Shown: one piece after another, positions 48,349 to 57,155 of the stretch | Numbering within the stretch: the stretch's first letter is position 1 | Layout of the letters: each line of letters starts with the position of its first letter | Made by a program: the position numbers and the translations under genes | Assembly: GCF_013340845.1 (NCBI RefSeq) | Contig: NZ_AP020335.1 | Coordinates: 1,984,001-2,048,000 of the forward strand | Length of the DNA stretch: 64,000 bases | Direction: 5' to 3' | Source of the DNA: Hydrogenovibrio marinus | Lineage (GTDB): Bacteria; Pseudomonadota; Gammaproteobacteria; Thiomicrospirales; Thiomicrospiraceae | The notes under the pieces: model-generated | Seen by the model: only the letters and a program-made list of their open reading frames with translations | What the model was told of the DNA's origin: nothing | Database searches by the model: none

Positions 48349-48423
48349 GCGAGCTGTTTTCTCCTTAACATGCAATTCATCTTAGCCATTAAAAATGACA
48401 TTTTAATGGCAAGTGTTTAAAAC

Positions 48424-48912
48424 CTATTCTTCAATCGGTTGATACGGCGAGTCAAAGCCTAGTCCGGTCAAAATTTCCGTTTCCAGAGCTTCCATTTCCT
48501 CTGCCTCAGCATCATTCATATGGTCATACCCTTGCAAATGCAAGCAACCATGAACAATCATATGTGCCCAATGGGCAATAATAGGCTTATGTTGTTCCGC
48601 CGCTTCACGCGCGACAACCGGTGCGCAAATAACCAAGTCACCCAAATAAGGCAATTCTTCTTCCAGCTCCAACAATCCCGGAGGGTTCTCAAATGGAAAA
48701 GACAACACATTCGTCGGGTAATCTTTACCTCGATAATCTCGATTCAACGTCTGGCTTTCATTCTCTTCGACAATGCGAATCACCATCTCCACTTCACCGG
48801 ATGCCCAATCTTGCATTAATGATGCCGCAACCCAAGATTCACATTGCTCCAATGTCGGAAGCTCAATGGATTCACTAGAAACCAACTCAACTTGATAATC
48901 TATATGAATCAT
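48424..48912 (-). CDS. ybeY: Endoribonuclease YbeY (rRNA maturation)
   Basis: A 162-residue metalloprotein with [25 protein letters not shown], i.e. the H3xH5xH zinc site typical of YbeY, and TNVLSFPFE in the middle. It functions in 16S rRNA 3' maturation and ribosome quality control. Its start overlaps the phoH stop by 4 bp. Confidence 0.95.
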   Translation of the reverse strand: MIHIDYQVELVSSESIELPTLEQCESWVAASLMQDWASGEVEMVIRIVEENESQTLNRDYRGKDYPTNVLSFPFENPPGLLELEEELPYLGDLVICAPVVAREAAEQHKPIIAHWAHMIVHGCLHLQGYDHMNDAEAEEMEALETEILTGLGFDSPYQPIEE

Positions 48913-49886
48913 CCTGCCGCTCCTTCAGACTGTCTTCTATCGAACACATCGTAAGCCTGAACAATCTTTTGTACAAGCGTATGGCGAACAACGTCTTTTG
49001 ATTGATAAAAGGTAAAACCGATTTCCGGCACGCCATCCAATACTTCTATAACATGACGCAACCCTGATTTTTGGCTTTTTGGCAAATCACATTGGGTAAT
49101 ATCTCCGGTGATCACCGCTTTCGAACCAAATCCAATTCGCGTCAAAAACATTTTCATTTGTTCGGTGGTGGTGTTCTGCGCCTCATCCAAAATAATAAAG
49201 GCTTCATTCAATGTACGACCACGCATAAAGGCCAAAGGAGCAATTTCTATAATATGGCGTTCAATCATGCGCTCAACCTGCTCAAAACCAAGCATCTCAA
49301 ACAACGCATCAAATAACGGACGTAAATAAGGGTCAACCTTCTGATTCAAATCTCCCGGCAAAAACCCAAGTTTTTCACCCGCCTCAACCGCCGGGCGCGT
49401 CAGGATAATACGACGAACATCTTCTCTTTCCAGAGCTTCAACCGCCGCGGCAACCGCAAGATAAGTCTTACCGGTTCCAGCAGGACCGATACCGAAGTTC
49501 ACATCATACTGTTGGATGGACTTGATATAGTTTGATTGATTCGGATTACGGGTCTTAATGGTTTTCTTGCGGGTCTTGATGAGGACTTCAGAGTCATCCA
49601 CCGTTTTGACTTCATCATAACCAACGGACTGTAACGCCATATGTATTTTTTCAGGATCAAGCGGCTCCTTTAAAGCTTGCGCGTACAAGTCACGCAGAAA
49701 GCTTTCCGTTTTCACAAGCCTTTCAGGAAGACCCGTCACGCTAAATTTAAAACCTAGATGATTGATCTCAACGCCCAGACGTAATTCGACCTGAGCAATA
49801 TGTTCACTTTGCCAGCCGCAAAGGTTCACCAAAGCATCATTCTGTTCGGGAGAGAGTTGGAACTGTATGGTATGAAGGGTTGTCAA
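48909..49886 (-). CDS. ybeZ: PhoH-family ATPase (YbeZ)
   Basis: A 325-residue protein. Walker A in [19 protein letters not shown], Walker B in [13 protein letters not shown] and [21 protein letters not shown] complete the PhoH P-loop domain; the N-terminal 100 residues are the usual RNA-binding-like part of the YbeZ group. Partner of YbeY in rRNA processing; the two genes overlap. Confidence 0.93.
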   Translation of the reverse strand: MTTLHTIQFQLSPEQNDALVNLCGWQSEHIAQVELRLGVEINHLGFKFSVTGLPERLVKTESFLRDLYAQALKEPLDPEKIHMALQSVGYDEVKTVDDSEVLIKTRKKTIKTRNPNQSNYIKSIQQYDVNFGIGPAGTGKTYLAVAAAVEALEREDVRRIILTRPAVEAGEKLGFLPGDLNQKVDPYLRPLFDALFEMLGFEQVERMIERHIIEIAPLAFMRGRTLNEAFIILDEAQNTTTEQMKMFLTRIGFGSKAVITGDITQCDLPKSQKSGLRHVIEVLDGVPEIGFTFYQSKDVVRHTLVQKIVQAYDVFDRRQSEGAAG

Positions 49887-49994
49887 AAGCCTGCTATTGC
49901 CTTAATTGAAATCGATTACAAAATCTTAATGAATTACTGATATAAATACAATGAAGAATTTATTAACCGATCATCTATGGGTGCTCGCCAAAGC

Positions 49995-51425
49995 TCACAC
50001 GGCGTAATATTGGCGCTGCGCAAACTTCTTAGCTTCTGGGGTAGCCACCAACTTCCCTTTGAGAGAGTTGGCGTAGGCTTCAATAATTTCGACATCGACA
50101 AATTGCCCAATCAGCTCTGGTGAACCCTCAAAATTCACTACACGGTTGTTTTCCGTACGCCCGGAAACTTCCGTCGTTGAATTGCGCGACAGGCTTTCCA
50201 CCAATACGCGCTGAACGCTTCCTTCCATCGACTTACTGATAGCCGCGGTTTGCTCGTTCAACAGATCTTGCAAGGCTTGAAGACGACGTTTTTTGGTATG
50301 CATTTCGACATCATCAGGCAAACTTGCTGCTGGTGTTCCAGGTCTTGGGCTATAGATGAAACTGAAAGAACGGTCGTAATTTAACTCTTTAACCAGCGCC
50401 AATGTTTCTTTAAAGTCATCACAAGTCTCCCCTGGAAAACCGATGATGAAGTCGCCAGACAAACTCAAGTTCGGGCGCAACTTTTTAATCTTGCGAATAG
50501 TTGCTTTATATTCGATCGCCATGTGATTGCGCTTCATCATTGCCAACACACGGTCTGCACCAGACTGAATCGGCAAATGTAAATGTGATACCAACTCAGG
50601 AACTTCTGCATAACAATCAATCAAACTTTGCGTCATTTCATTAGGATGAGATGTTGTGTAACGAATACGATCAATACCTTCTACCGCTCTTACTGCATGA
50701 ATCAATACCGCTAAGTCGGCAATTTCACCATCTGGCATGACACCACGGTAAGCATTAACGTTTTGCCCAAGAAGATTAACTTCGCGCACACCTTGCTCTG
50801 CCAGCGTTTCAATTTCTGCCATCACATCCGCGAAAGGACGACTGAACTCTTCTCCACGGGTATAAGGCACCACGCAGAAAGTACAATATTTGGAACAACC
50901 TTCCATCACAGAAACAAAAGCGGATACACCATTAGATTCCGGTGCCGCCAAGTTATCGAACTTTTCAATTTCCGGGAAGGAAATATCAATAACCGCACGT
51001 TTTTTGAACTTTTTATCCTGCGCGGCTTCAGCTCGCATTGATAAAGCTTCGTCAATCATCGCTGGCAAACGGTGCAACGTCTGTGGACCGAAAATCACAT
51101 CCACTACAGGTGAGCGCTTACGAATCTCTTCGCCTTCTTGTGACGCCACACATCCGCCCACTGCGATAACGCGATTAGGTTTTTCGGCTTTCCATTTTTT
51201 CCAGCGACCCAATTCATCAAACACTTTTTCCTGTGCCTTTTCACGCACAGAACAAGTATTTAGAATCAACATATCCGCTTGCTCAGGCATTTCAACCGCC
51301 TCAAGCCCGTAGGTTTTTTCCAACAATTTCGCCATACGATCCGAGTCGTATTCATTCATCTGACATCCGTAAGTCTTGATAAACAAACCGCCAGTGAATG
51401 GAGAAGCATTTGAAGTGTCTGACAT
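49995..51425 (-). CDS. miaB: tRNA-2-methylthio-N6-dimethylallyladenosine synthase
   Basis: About 476 residues. N-terminal MTTase domain ([17 protein letters not shown], the first Cys of the auxiliary cluster; [14 protein letters not shown]), radical SAM CxxxCxxC in [17 protein letters not shown], and a C-terminal TRAM domain. It methylthiolates i6A37 of tRNAs. ATG 51425 (MSDTSN) is used; a longer in-frame start is not supported. Head of the miaB-ybeZ-ybeY-corC-lnt cluster. Confidence 0.95.
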   Translation of the reverse strand: MSDTSNASPFTGGLFIKTYGCQMNEYDSDRMAKLLEKTYGLEAVEMPEQADMLILNTCSVREKAQEKVFDELGRWKKWKAEKPNRVIAVGGCVASQEGEEIRKRSPVVDVIFGPQTLHRLPAMIDEALSMRAEAAQDKKFKKRAVIDISFPEIEKFDNLAAPESNGVSAFVSVMEGCSKYCTFCVVPYTRGEEFSRPFADVMAEIETLAEQGVREVNLLGQNVNAYRGVMPDGEIADLAVLIHAVRAVEGIDRIRYTTSHPNEMTQSLIDCYAEVPELVSHLHLPIQSGADRVLAMMKRNHMAIEYKATIRKIKKLRPNLSLSGDFIIGFPGETCDDFKETLALVKELNYDRSFSFIYSPRPGTPAASLPDDVEMHTKKRRLQALQDLLNEQTAAISKSMEGSVQRVLVESLSRNSTTEVSGRTENNRVVNFEGSPELIGQFVDVEIIEAYANSLKGKLVATPEAKKFAQRQYYAV

Positions 51426-51557
51426 AAAAAACCTAAGCCTAAATAAAGGAAAAAAGCAAAAACCTAACAAGAAACCCTAAAAACTGCATGGATAAATCCC
51501 CTGCAAAGCAAACAGAAGTTATTGATAAATATCTATTTTTAGGGCGCGTATTCTAGC

Positions 51558-51575
51558 AAAATCTGCCAGGTTGGG
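51558..51575 (-). repeat. Dispersed 18-bp repeat, reverse orientation
   Basis: AAAATCTGCCAGGTTGGG, an exact reverse-strand copy of the consensus, about 130 bp upstream of the miaB start. Confidence 0.7.
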
Positions 51576-51607
51576 TCAATGTTTAAACACCCTGCTACCC
51601 CATAAAA

Positions 51608-51633
51608 CAAAAAACCCGGACTAAGCCGGGTTT
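51608..51633 (-). terminator. Terminator of the 178-residue prepilin gene
   Basis: An AAACCCGG-ACTAAG-CCGGGTTT hairpin (51612-51633) with a T run on the minus strand, about 20 bp after the stop codon. Confidence 0.8.
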
Positions 51634-51651
51634 CTTTACAATCACTGTTAC

Positions 51652-52188
51652 TTACATTCTAAAGCAAACAGTATTGTTGGTTGCAGTATAAGCTGCCTGT
51701 GTGCTGCGACGCACATCACCTGTCGCGCCTTGTCCATCATCCATTTTAGTATCCAACTCGGTTGCTGTCGCTAGGTCCAGCCCAGCATAGCAAACTGCCA
51801 AATTGAAACTTGCTTGACCGGTTGCAATATATACCTGTCCACCCCATTTATTCGATGGATAATTTGTTCCGGTGTAATTGCCTTTGATCAAACCATCGTT
51901 CATCAAGTCTTGAAATACATATGGGCGTTCTGCAGTTGAAATTTGCCCATTTGGCGTACCAGATGGCTTGCCATCTCCCGGAAGCACATTGTCATGCCTC
52001 TCTTGATAAGATGCTACAGCCGCGCTCCATTGTTGAACTTCAGATTGCGTAGCTTTGACTCTGGCGTTTTGAATCAATTCTTGCCCTTTCAAAACACCAC
52101 CCAACAATAAGCCAATAATTACCAGTACGATAGCAATCTCAACCAGTGTGAAACCTTTTTGTGATTGCATTTTATTTGTTTGCGACAT
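51652..52188 (-). CDS. Type II/IV prepilin-like protein (178 residues)
   Basis: A 178-residue pseudopilin: leader MSQTNKMQSQKG, cleavage before FTLVEIAIVLVIIGLLLGG (Glu5 present), then a helical stalk and a Gly/Thr-rich globular head. One Cys pair (near 134 and 176) may form a disulfide. It is separated from the three upstream pilin genes by 130 bp and followed by a terminator. Such stand-alone pilins may be pilus or secretion subunits; no secretin or ATPase is in this window. Confidence 0.8.
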   Translation of the reverse strand: MSQTNKMQSQKGFTLVEIAIVLVIIGLLLGGVLKGQELIQNARVKATQSEVQQWSAAVASYQERHDNVLPGDGKPSGTPNGQISTAERPYVFQDLMNDGLIKGNYTGTNYPSNKWGGQVYIATGQASFNLAVCYAGLDLATATELDTKMDDGQGATGDVRRSTQAAYTATNNTVCFRM

Positions 52189-52317
52189 GTATCTTTCCTC
52201 ACTTATTCTACAAACTTATATTTTAAGCTAATTTACGTAAATAATAACGTATTTTAATGAATATAGCGCTCTTAAATACAACTATTAAACACAAATATTT
52301 TGGCGCTTTCACCACCA

Positions 52318-53130
52318 TCACTGCAGCGCCATGGGATTGTTTTCCAGAAAGGCTTTTTTAATATCGTAACCAGAAATGGTTTCAATCGAGTCATCAAAAA
52401 ACGCTGTGGTACTGTTATTAAACCTTGCCGCCCAGTAAAGCGTATCTGTATCACAATTCTCACGCTCTTGAGTACTCAGCGAATTACAGTTAGAGATATA
52501 GCCATCTTTGTTGAAAGCAACCAACACTACTGATTGATTATCCGCAGCCATACTGGATGCTGCCGTACAATTATTAACAGTGGAATCACAAACGGAATAG
52601 TCACCCGTACTTGGCACCACCTGAGTAGGTAAAGTGTTTAGATCAAACTGCGGCAAGGCGGTTTTGGGTGCCGTTGGCGTATTGCAGAAATAGTTTGCTG
52701 CTCTTCCTGCTGGCGGCGATGCACTTTGCGCGCAAATATTACCCGATGCCGATTCTTGATTGACCGCATACCGAATAGGATTCCCCCATCCATCAGATAC
52801 ATTGGCTTTATTCAAGCCTAAATCAATATAGGGTAGGCGCCCGGCACTCGCAGTACACCTTGAACCGTTACGATTCTCTCTACCGTCTTGATTGGTGTCT
52901 GGACAAGGCAAATATTGATTCACCAATGCGTACGCTAACAAAGCCTGCTTAACCTGCTGTAAGTTTTGCTTTGAACTGCTATACTTCGCACTGTCTCGCT
53001 GGGTTTGTATCATTTTAAACCCACCAACACTCAAAATGCCGATAATCACCAGTACCAATGCCAACTCAACCAAGTTAAAACCAGATTGTTTGCGATATGA
53101 TTGGCTGCAGCCCACGCTATCTCGATTCAC
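52318..53130 (-). CDS. Prepilin-like protein (270 residues)
   Basis: A GTG start at 53130 overlaps the stop of the preceding gene. The leader MNRDSVGCSQSYRKQSG is followed by FNLVELALVLVIIGILSVGG (Glu5 present). The head carries LPCPDTNQDGRENR, then GRLPYIDLGL and an ENCDTDT near the C terminus. These segments recur in the neighbouring 304-residue protein, so the two look like an old duplication. Several Cys residues suggest a disulfide-rich head. Function is inferred as minor pilin/pseudopilin. Confidence 0.75.
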   Translation of the reverse strand: MNRDSVGCSQSYRKQSGFNLVELALVLVIIGILSVGGFKMIQTQRDSAKYSSSKQNLQQVKQALLAYALVNQYLPCPDTNQDGRENRNGSRCTASAGRLPYIDLGLNKANVSDGWGNPIRYAVNQESASGNICAQSASPPAGRAANYFCNTPTAPKTALPQFDLNTLPTQVVPSTGDYSVCDSTVNNCTAASSMAADNQSVVLVAFNKDGYISNCNSLSTQERENCDTDTLYWAARFNNSTTAFFDDSIETISGYDIKKAFLENNPMALQ

Positions 53131-54002
53131 TTTATTGCCCCCACTTCCAGCAAAGCTCGTTTAGCATCCAGCACTGTCATACTATCCAGAAAGTCTTGAT
53201 TATCGCCCTTGGTTTCACTAAACACTTCATCACCATCGCAATTCTCTTTCTGGCGTGAACTATCTGCTTTTTGGCAATTATCCCAAGTTACCAACCCATC
53301 GGCACCGAAAGACGCCACCATATAAACCAATGCATTTTCTATTTCATTCCCAGACAAATCTTCCAACCACAGATTCTTGTGAGAGTTTGTACCGCTCCCA
53401 GCTTTATCCGACCCAATAGGTGGTGTTCCCAATTGCATATAAGGTGGTGCATTAAAGCTGGACACATCAATACTCCCTCCTGTTTTACATGCCGTACTGC
53501 AAACACTGTCACAGGCCTGACAGTAATAAACATGAGCACTCGCACAATAAGCCAACTTATTAGACACCGTTACTGCCCCCTGAGAACCAAACACACTGGA
53601 GGTTTGACACATATCGTTTACATATTTTTTATTTTCCGCTCTGGCGTTGACCTGATAGTAATAGGCATTTCCCCAAGCATCTTTTCCATCCACAGAAATA
53701 TCTCGATAAGGCAAACTACCTGAACGACTTTTACAAACCGCCACGCCTGAGGTCACTTTTCTATTCTCTTTCCCATCACCATCGGTATCAGGGCAAGGTA
53801 AGTGCCGATTTACCTTTAAGTAAGTCAGCATTGCCTGATGGATATCTGACATAGCATTTGTCTGTTTTTGCTGCTTCTCAAGCAACGTGAGTGCGGAAGT
53901 AGACGTAAACATGCTGGTAAAGAAGATACCGACTAAAAGCAATGCCAAGGCAATCTCAATCAAAGAAAAACCTTTCATCAAGGAGTCATTCACAACCCTC
54001 AT
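53127..54002 (-). CDS. Prepilin-like protein (about 291 residues)
   Basis: The ATG at 54002 overlaps the upstream stop (ATGA). Short leader MRVVNDSLMKG, then FSLIEIALALLLVGIFF (Glu5 present). The head has LPCPDTDGDGKENR (about residue 60), a Cys-rich block with CQACDSVCSTAC, and KENCDGDE near the end. The DxDGDG segment resembles calcium-binding loops. Related to the downstream 270-residue protein. Confidence 0.75.
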   Translation of the reverse strand: MRVVNDSLMKGFSLIEIALALLLVGIFFTSMFTSTSALTLLEKQQKQTNAMSDIHQAMLTYLKVNRHLPCPDTDGDGKENRKVTSGVAVCKSRSGSLPYRDISVDGKDAWGNAYYYQVNARAENKKYVNDMCQTSSVFGSQGAVTVSNKLAYCASAHVYYCQACDSVCSTACKTGGSIDVSSFNAPPYMQLGTPPIGSDKAGSGTNSHKNLWLEDLSGNEIENALVYMVASFGADGLVTWDNCQKADSSRQKENCDGDEVFSETKGDNQDFLDSMTVLDAKRALLEVGAIK

Positions 54003-55036
54003 GGGCATACCGCCTGCCCACCAATAAATTGGTCTCGCCAATTGCTCCCTGCGGGATTACTGACAGCATTGTAGTCATTAAACCAGTGCGCAACACTTGG
54101 TGACAAATTGCACAAAGCAGATTTTTGCACCTTAATTCTGGCCGCCATCGCTGCTCTCCATTCATCAAAGGTAATTCCGACCACAATATCATTCACTGTC
54201 GGGCTGGTTTGCTGCCCAGAGAAGAAAAAGCGCGTACCCGATGCATTCCCATTATCTATTTTGTTACCAGAAGCATCAAAACGCATATCCAAATACTGGC
54301 CAACGACAGTTTTAGCATCACCAGCCTGAGTCCTGTCTTGCGATGTACCATCGGGAAAAGTTTGCGGCGCGCCTGGCGAAATAATCAATACAACATAATT
54401 TCCCGAACCATTGACCTGCAACCAAGGTAACGTATTAGCAGGCAATGCAGGTGGATTGCCCGAATCAACCCCCACAGAGGGCGTCATGGATGGATTTAAA
54501 GGGGCATAGCGATGTGTTGTCGTATTGTTGTAGTCGCCAGAGGCGTTAACAAATCGATCCGCCACCACATAATAAAATGATTTAGGAGAAACACCTTTTA
54601 AAAAGAAGTTGCGGGTTTTAAATTCTACCGGCAAGAAACCATAATCAAATCCGGTGGCATCATTACCAATCACTCTAGGATTACTACACGGGCTTTCCGC
54701 TCCGGACAAAGCACCATCTCCATCCATATCAGGACAAGGAAAGTAACCGGGAGACGGAATATTCGCAATCGAAGCATTGGTCACCGTGTTAGAAACAAGA
54801 TCACTCTGAAACAGCTCCGGCTGAAAAACCGCATAATTTAAAAGCTGTTGCTTAACGCTATTCAGCTCTTGCAATGTTTTCTGCATTTCAGACTGGCGAT
54901 GAGAAAAACTGTAATTCTTAGCATAGGTCCCAAAATAAGTCGCAGCCCCCAACACCAACAAAACCAGCATAAACATCAAGATAAAGCCGCTTTCAGCCCG
55001 ACTTCTGCAATCCTTTTTCAACCTATTCAAAGCCAT
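53999..55036 (-). CDS. Prepilin-like minor subunit without Glu5 (345 residues)
   Basis: ATG 55036 is preceded by AGGAG at the right distance, in preference to a frame extending to 55234. The basic leader MALNRLKKDCRSRAESG leads to FILMFMLVLLVLGAATYFG, a type IV pilin-like segment in which position 5 is not Glu, as in GspK/PilX-type minor subunits. The head again has FPCPDMDGDG and a C-terminal Cys. First gene of the three-gene overlapping prepilin operon. Possibly the initiator of a short pseudopilus. Confidence 0.7.
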   Translation of the reverse strand: MALNRLKKDCRSRAESGFILMFMLVLLVLGAATYFGTYAKNYSFSHRQSEMQKTLQELNSVKQQLLNYAVFQPELFQSDLVSNTVTNASIANIPSPGYFPCPDMDGDGALSGAESPCSNPRVIGNDATGFDYGFLPVEFKTRNFFLKGVSPKSFYYVVADRFVNASGDYNNTTTHRYAPLNPSMTPSVGVDSGNPPALPANTLPWLQVNGSGNYVVLIISPGAPQTFPDGTSQDRTQAGDAKTVVGQYLDMRFDASGNKIDNGNASGTRFFFSGQQTSPTVNDIVVGITFDEWRAAMAARIKVQKSALCNLSPSVAHWFNDYNAVSNPAGSNWRDQFIGGQAVCP

Positions 55037-55066
55037 CAACAGGCTTCTCCTAAAATAGTACATTGA

Positions 55067-55522
55067 TTCAATTATACGTGAGCGTACGCAAAACTGCCAA
55101 ACAGACAAGCAAAGTAACTTCAACTTTTTTAAAGAGGTCAAAACTTTAAAGGGGTCAAAGCCCTTTTTGTGGATAACTTCCATCACAAAAGAGTACTGCG
55201 CCATTATATACTCTGCTCTGGGGACAGACCCCATTTATATAACTTTAACCAAAATAGAATTTTAGATACAAAAAACCCGCCGAAGCGGGGTTAAAATACC
55301 ATTAGTTATAATTTTGTTTTCTACAAATTTTAAGTAACTATTTCGCCGCAAGAAAAGTTTAAAGGGCTCTGACCCCATTATACTGTTCAATTATACGTGA
55401 GCGTACGCAAAATTGCCAAACAGACAAGCAAAGTAACTTCAACTTTTTAAAGGGCTCTGACCCCATTATAAGAGGTTTAGACGCACACAAACAAAGTTAT
55501 CCACAAAAAGGGCTTTGACCCC
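55067..55522. repeat. Cluster of direct and inverted repeats between pilin and porin genes
   Basis: A 63-bp direct repeat (55067-55129 and 55386-55448, one mismatch) and a perfect 29-bp inverted repeat (55151-55179 and 55494-55522) are interleaved. Short motifs GGGCTCTGACCCC occur at about 55363 and 55451, and GGGGACAGACCCC at about 55219. Each inverted arm includes the DnaA-box-like TTATCCACA. No coding frame explains the region. Confidence 0.8.
55270..55292 (-). terminator. Terminator inside the repeat cluster
   Basis: An AACCCGC-CGAA-GCGGGGTT-like hairpin with a T run on the minus strand. It lies about 340 bp after the porin stop and about 275 bp beyond the porin's own terminator, so it may serve a short minus-strand transcript. 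Confidence 0.5.
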
Positions 55523-55567
55523 ATTTATAAAGAGTCAAGTGCAACACTGAATAATAATATACAGTGT

Positions 55568-55595
55568 AAAAAAACCCCGCAAAAGCGGGGTTTTT
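55568..55595 (-). terminator. Porin gene terminator
   Basis: AAAACCCCGC-AAAA-GCGGGGTTTTT hairpin 35 bp after the porin stop, with T run on the minus strand. The stem is nearly the same as that at 55270-55292. Confidence 0.85.
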
Positions 55596-55629
55596 ACTCT
55601 AACGAATTGACTACCTAAGTAGTAATTGA

Positions 55630-56688
55630 TTAGAACTTAGTAACGATACCAAGTGAGATCAAGCTAGTAGATTTACCGCCTGCAACACCTTTGTTCGCAA
55701 GGTTTTTGTCATAGCTCACATAATCAAGCATTGCAGTAGTAGATTTAGCTAGAGAGTAGTTCACACCTACACCGAATGCATTACCATCTTTCAAAGTTTT
55801 ATCTTTGTAATCAAACATTGAGTATTTCAATTTAGGCATCAAAGCACCCATTTTGTAACCAACGTTGATCTGGATGTTAGAACCATTCAAGTTCTTACCG
55901 TTAACTGTGTTGTTGATTTCTTTATCAAAGTTTTGGTACATAGCGTTCGCCATCAAACCAGCAACAGTGTACTGAGCAACCAAACGAGTTTCTGTTGGTG
56001 AATCAGAACCATTTGTTACTTTGGTCATTTTCTTATCAAAACTATTGTAGGCTGCCGCTAGGTAAAGTCCTTTCTTTTTAGAACCATACATAGCTGCAAT
56101 AGAGTATGCATTTGTTAAAGAGTTATCTTTATTACTAGCAGGAGCGGTACTATAATATGTAGTGTTTCCACCATCGTTGTTACCAGCTGACATGCCAGCA
56201 GCAATAAACTTAACACCATTAAAACTTGGAGAAACGTAGGCAAGAACGTTATCCGCACGCACTTCACCACCAGAGATACCTAGGCCACCAGCCATTGGCT
56301 TGTTATCACCATAGCCTTCTTTAGTTGCATCGTTAAATAAATCCGTACCTTGAATCATTTTGAAAGGTGTATCGTGACGACCCATCAACACTGTACCGAA
56401 ACCACCTGCAAGACCAACGTATGCATTACGACCAGAAATTTTAGCTTTAGCGGTAGTTGTTGGATCTACACCAAACTCTAACTTATACACTGCTTTCAAA
56501 CCATTTCCTAGGTCATTAGAACCTTTGATACCGAAACGTGAAGAGTGAGAGTTTACGGTAGTACCAGCATCCGTCAAGTTGTCGATAGACATGTAGATTT
56601 TACCGTAAACAGTAGGCGCGTCAGCCATAGCAACTGGCGCAGCGATAGCAGAAGCAACTGCTAGAGCGATAATGTTCTTTTTCATCAT
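55630..56688 (-). CDS. Gram-negative general porin
   Basis: A 352-residue outer-membrane porin. Signal peptide with basic MMKKN and AVASAIAAPVAMA (cleavage at ADA), then VYGKIYMSIDN, GNGLKAVYKLEFGVDP, and a C-terminal LISLGIVTKF ending in Phe, all usual for gram-negative porins of the OmpC/Omp2 class. Beta-strands alternate throughout. A strong terminator follows and a long AT-rich promoter region precedes it. Two ATGs in tandem (56688, 56685) share one AGGG site. Monocistronic and presumably highly expressed. Confidence 0.9.
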   Translation of the reverse strand: MMKKNIIALAVASAIAAPVAMADAPTVYGKIYMSIDNLTDAGTTVNSHSSRFGIKGSNDLGNGLKAVYKLEFGVDPTTTAKAKISGRNAYVGLAGGFGTVLMGRHDTPFKMIQGTDLFNDATKEGYGDNKPMAGGLGISGGEVRADNVLAYVSPSFNGVKFIAAGMSAGNNDGGNTTYYSTAPASNKDNSLTNAYSIAAMYGSKKKGLYLAAAYNSFDKKMTKVTNGSDSPTETRLVAQYTVAGLMANAMYQNFDKEINNTVNGKNLNGSNIQINVGYKMGALMPKLKYSMFDYKDKTLKDGNAFGVGVNYSLAKSTTAMLDYVSYDKNLANKGVAGGKSTSLISLGIVTKF

Positions 56689-57155
56689 TTATACCCTATA
56701 AATAGTTAGTTAGTATGCCCACGTCACCGTGAACTTGAAAGCAACTATATTTAGTTTTATATGGTCATGCAACTTTTTTTAAGAAAAAAACAACAAAATT
56801 TAAAAGTGTAGTTTTTTTACAACACACAAACATAAAATCCTCCAACCATAAAGACTTCTTCACATTATTATTTATACACGCCTTAACAATAAATAAGCAT
56901 CTTCTTAAATGCTTTTTTTTCAAGCTTTTTTTGCATTAATTTTTTTCATTTTTACACACAAAAAATTTTATCCATAAATTGATTTCTATCAGTTGCATTC
57001 ATTTTTCATTTCCACTATATTTTGAGCTTAGCAGTGCAAAAAAAAACTATATATAGTAGAAATGCTCATTCAACACACAACAAAATAAAGCACTCTCTTA
57101 ACAAGAAAAACTCACTCATTTTATTAACCTTCTGAATTTATTAAAGATTGTAGCT
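56689..57155. other. 467-bp AT-rich divergent regulatory region, porin/nrdA
   Basis: No gene. Very AT-rich, with homopolymeric A and T runs (around 56770-56810 and 56930-56970). Two NrdR-box-like palindromes (57012-57060) lie close to nrdA. Divergent promoters for porin and nrdA must lie here. Confidence 0.55.
57012..57060 (+). promoter_or_regulatory. Two NrdR-box-like sites upstream of nrdA
   Basis: A CTATATATAG palindrome (57047-57056) and a half-conserved CTATATTTTG (57015-57024) are 32 bp apart, i.e. three helical turns. NrdR boxes of bacterial nrd operons come as such pairs with 15-16-bp gaps and a CTATATATAG-like core. They lie about 100 bp before the ATG at 57156. Confidence 0.65.
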
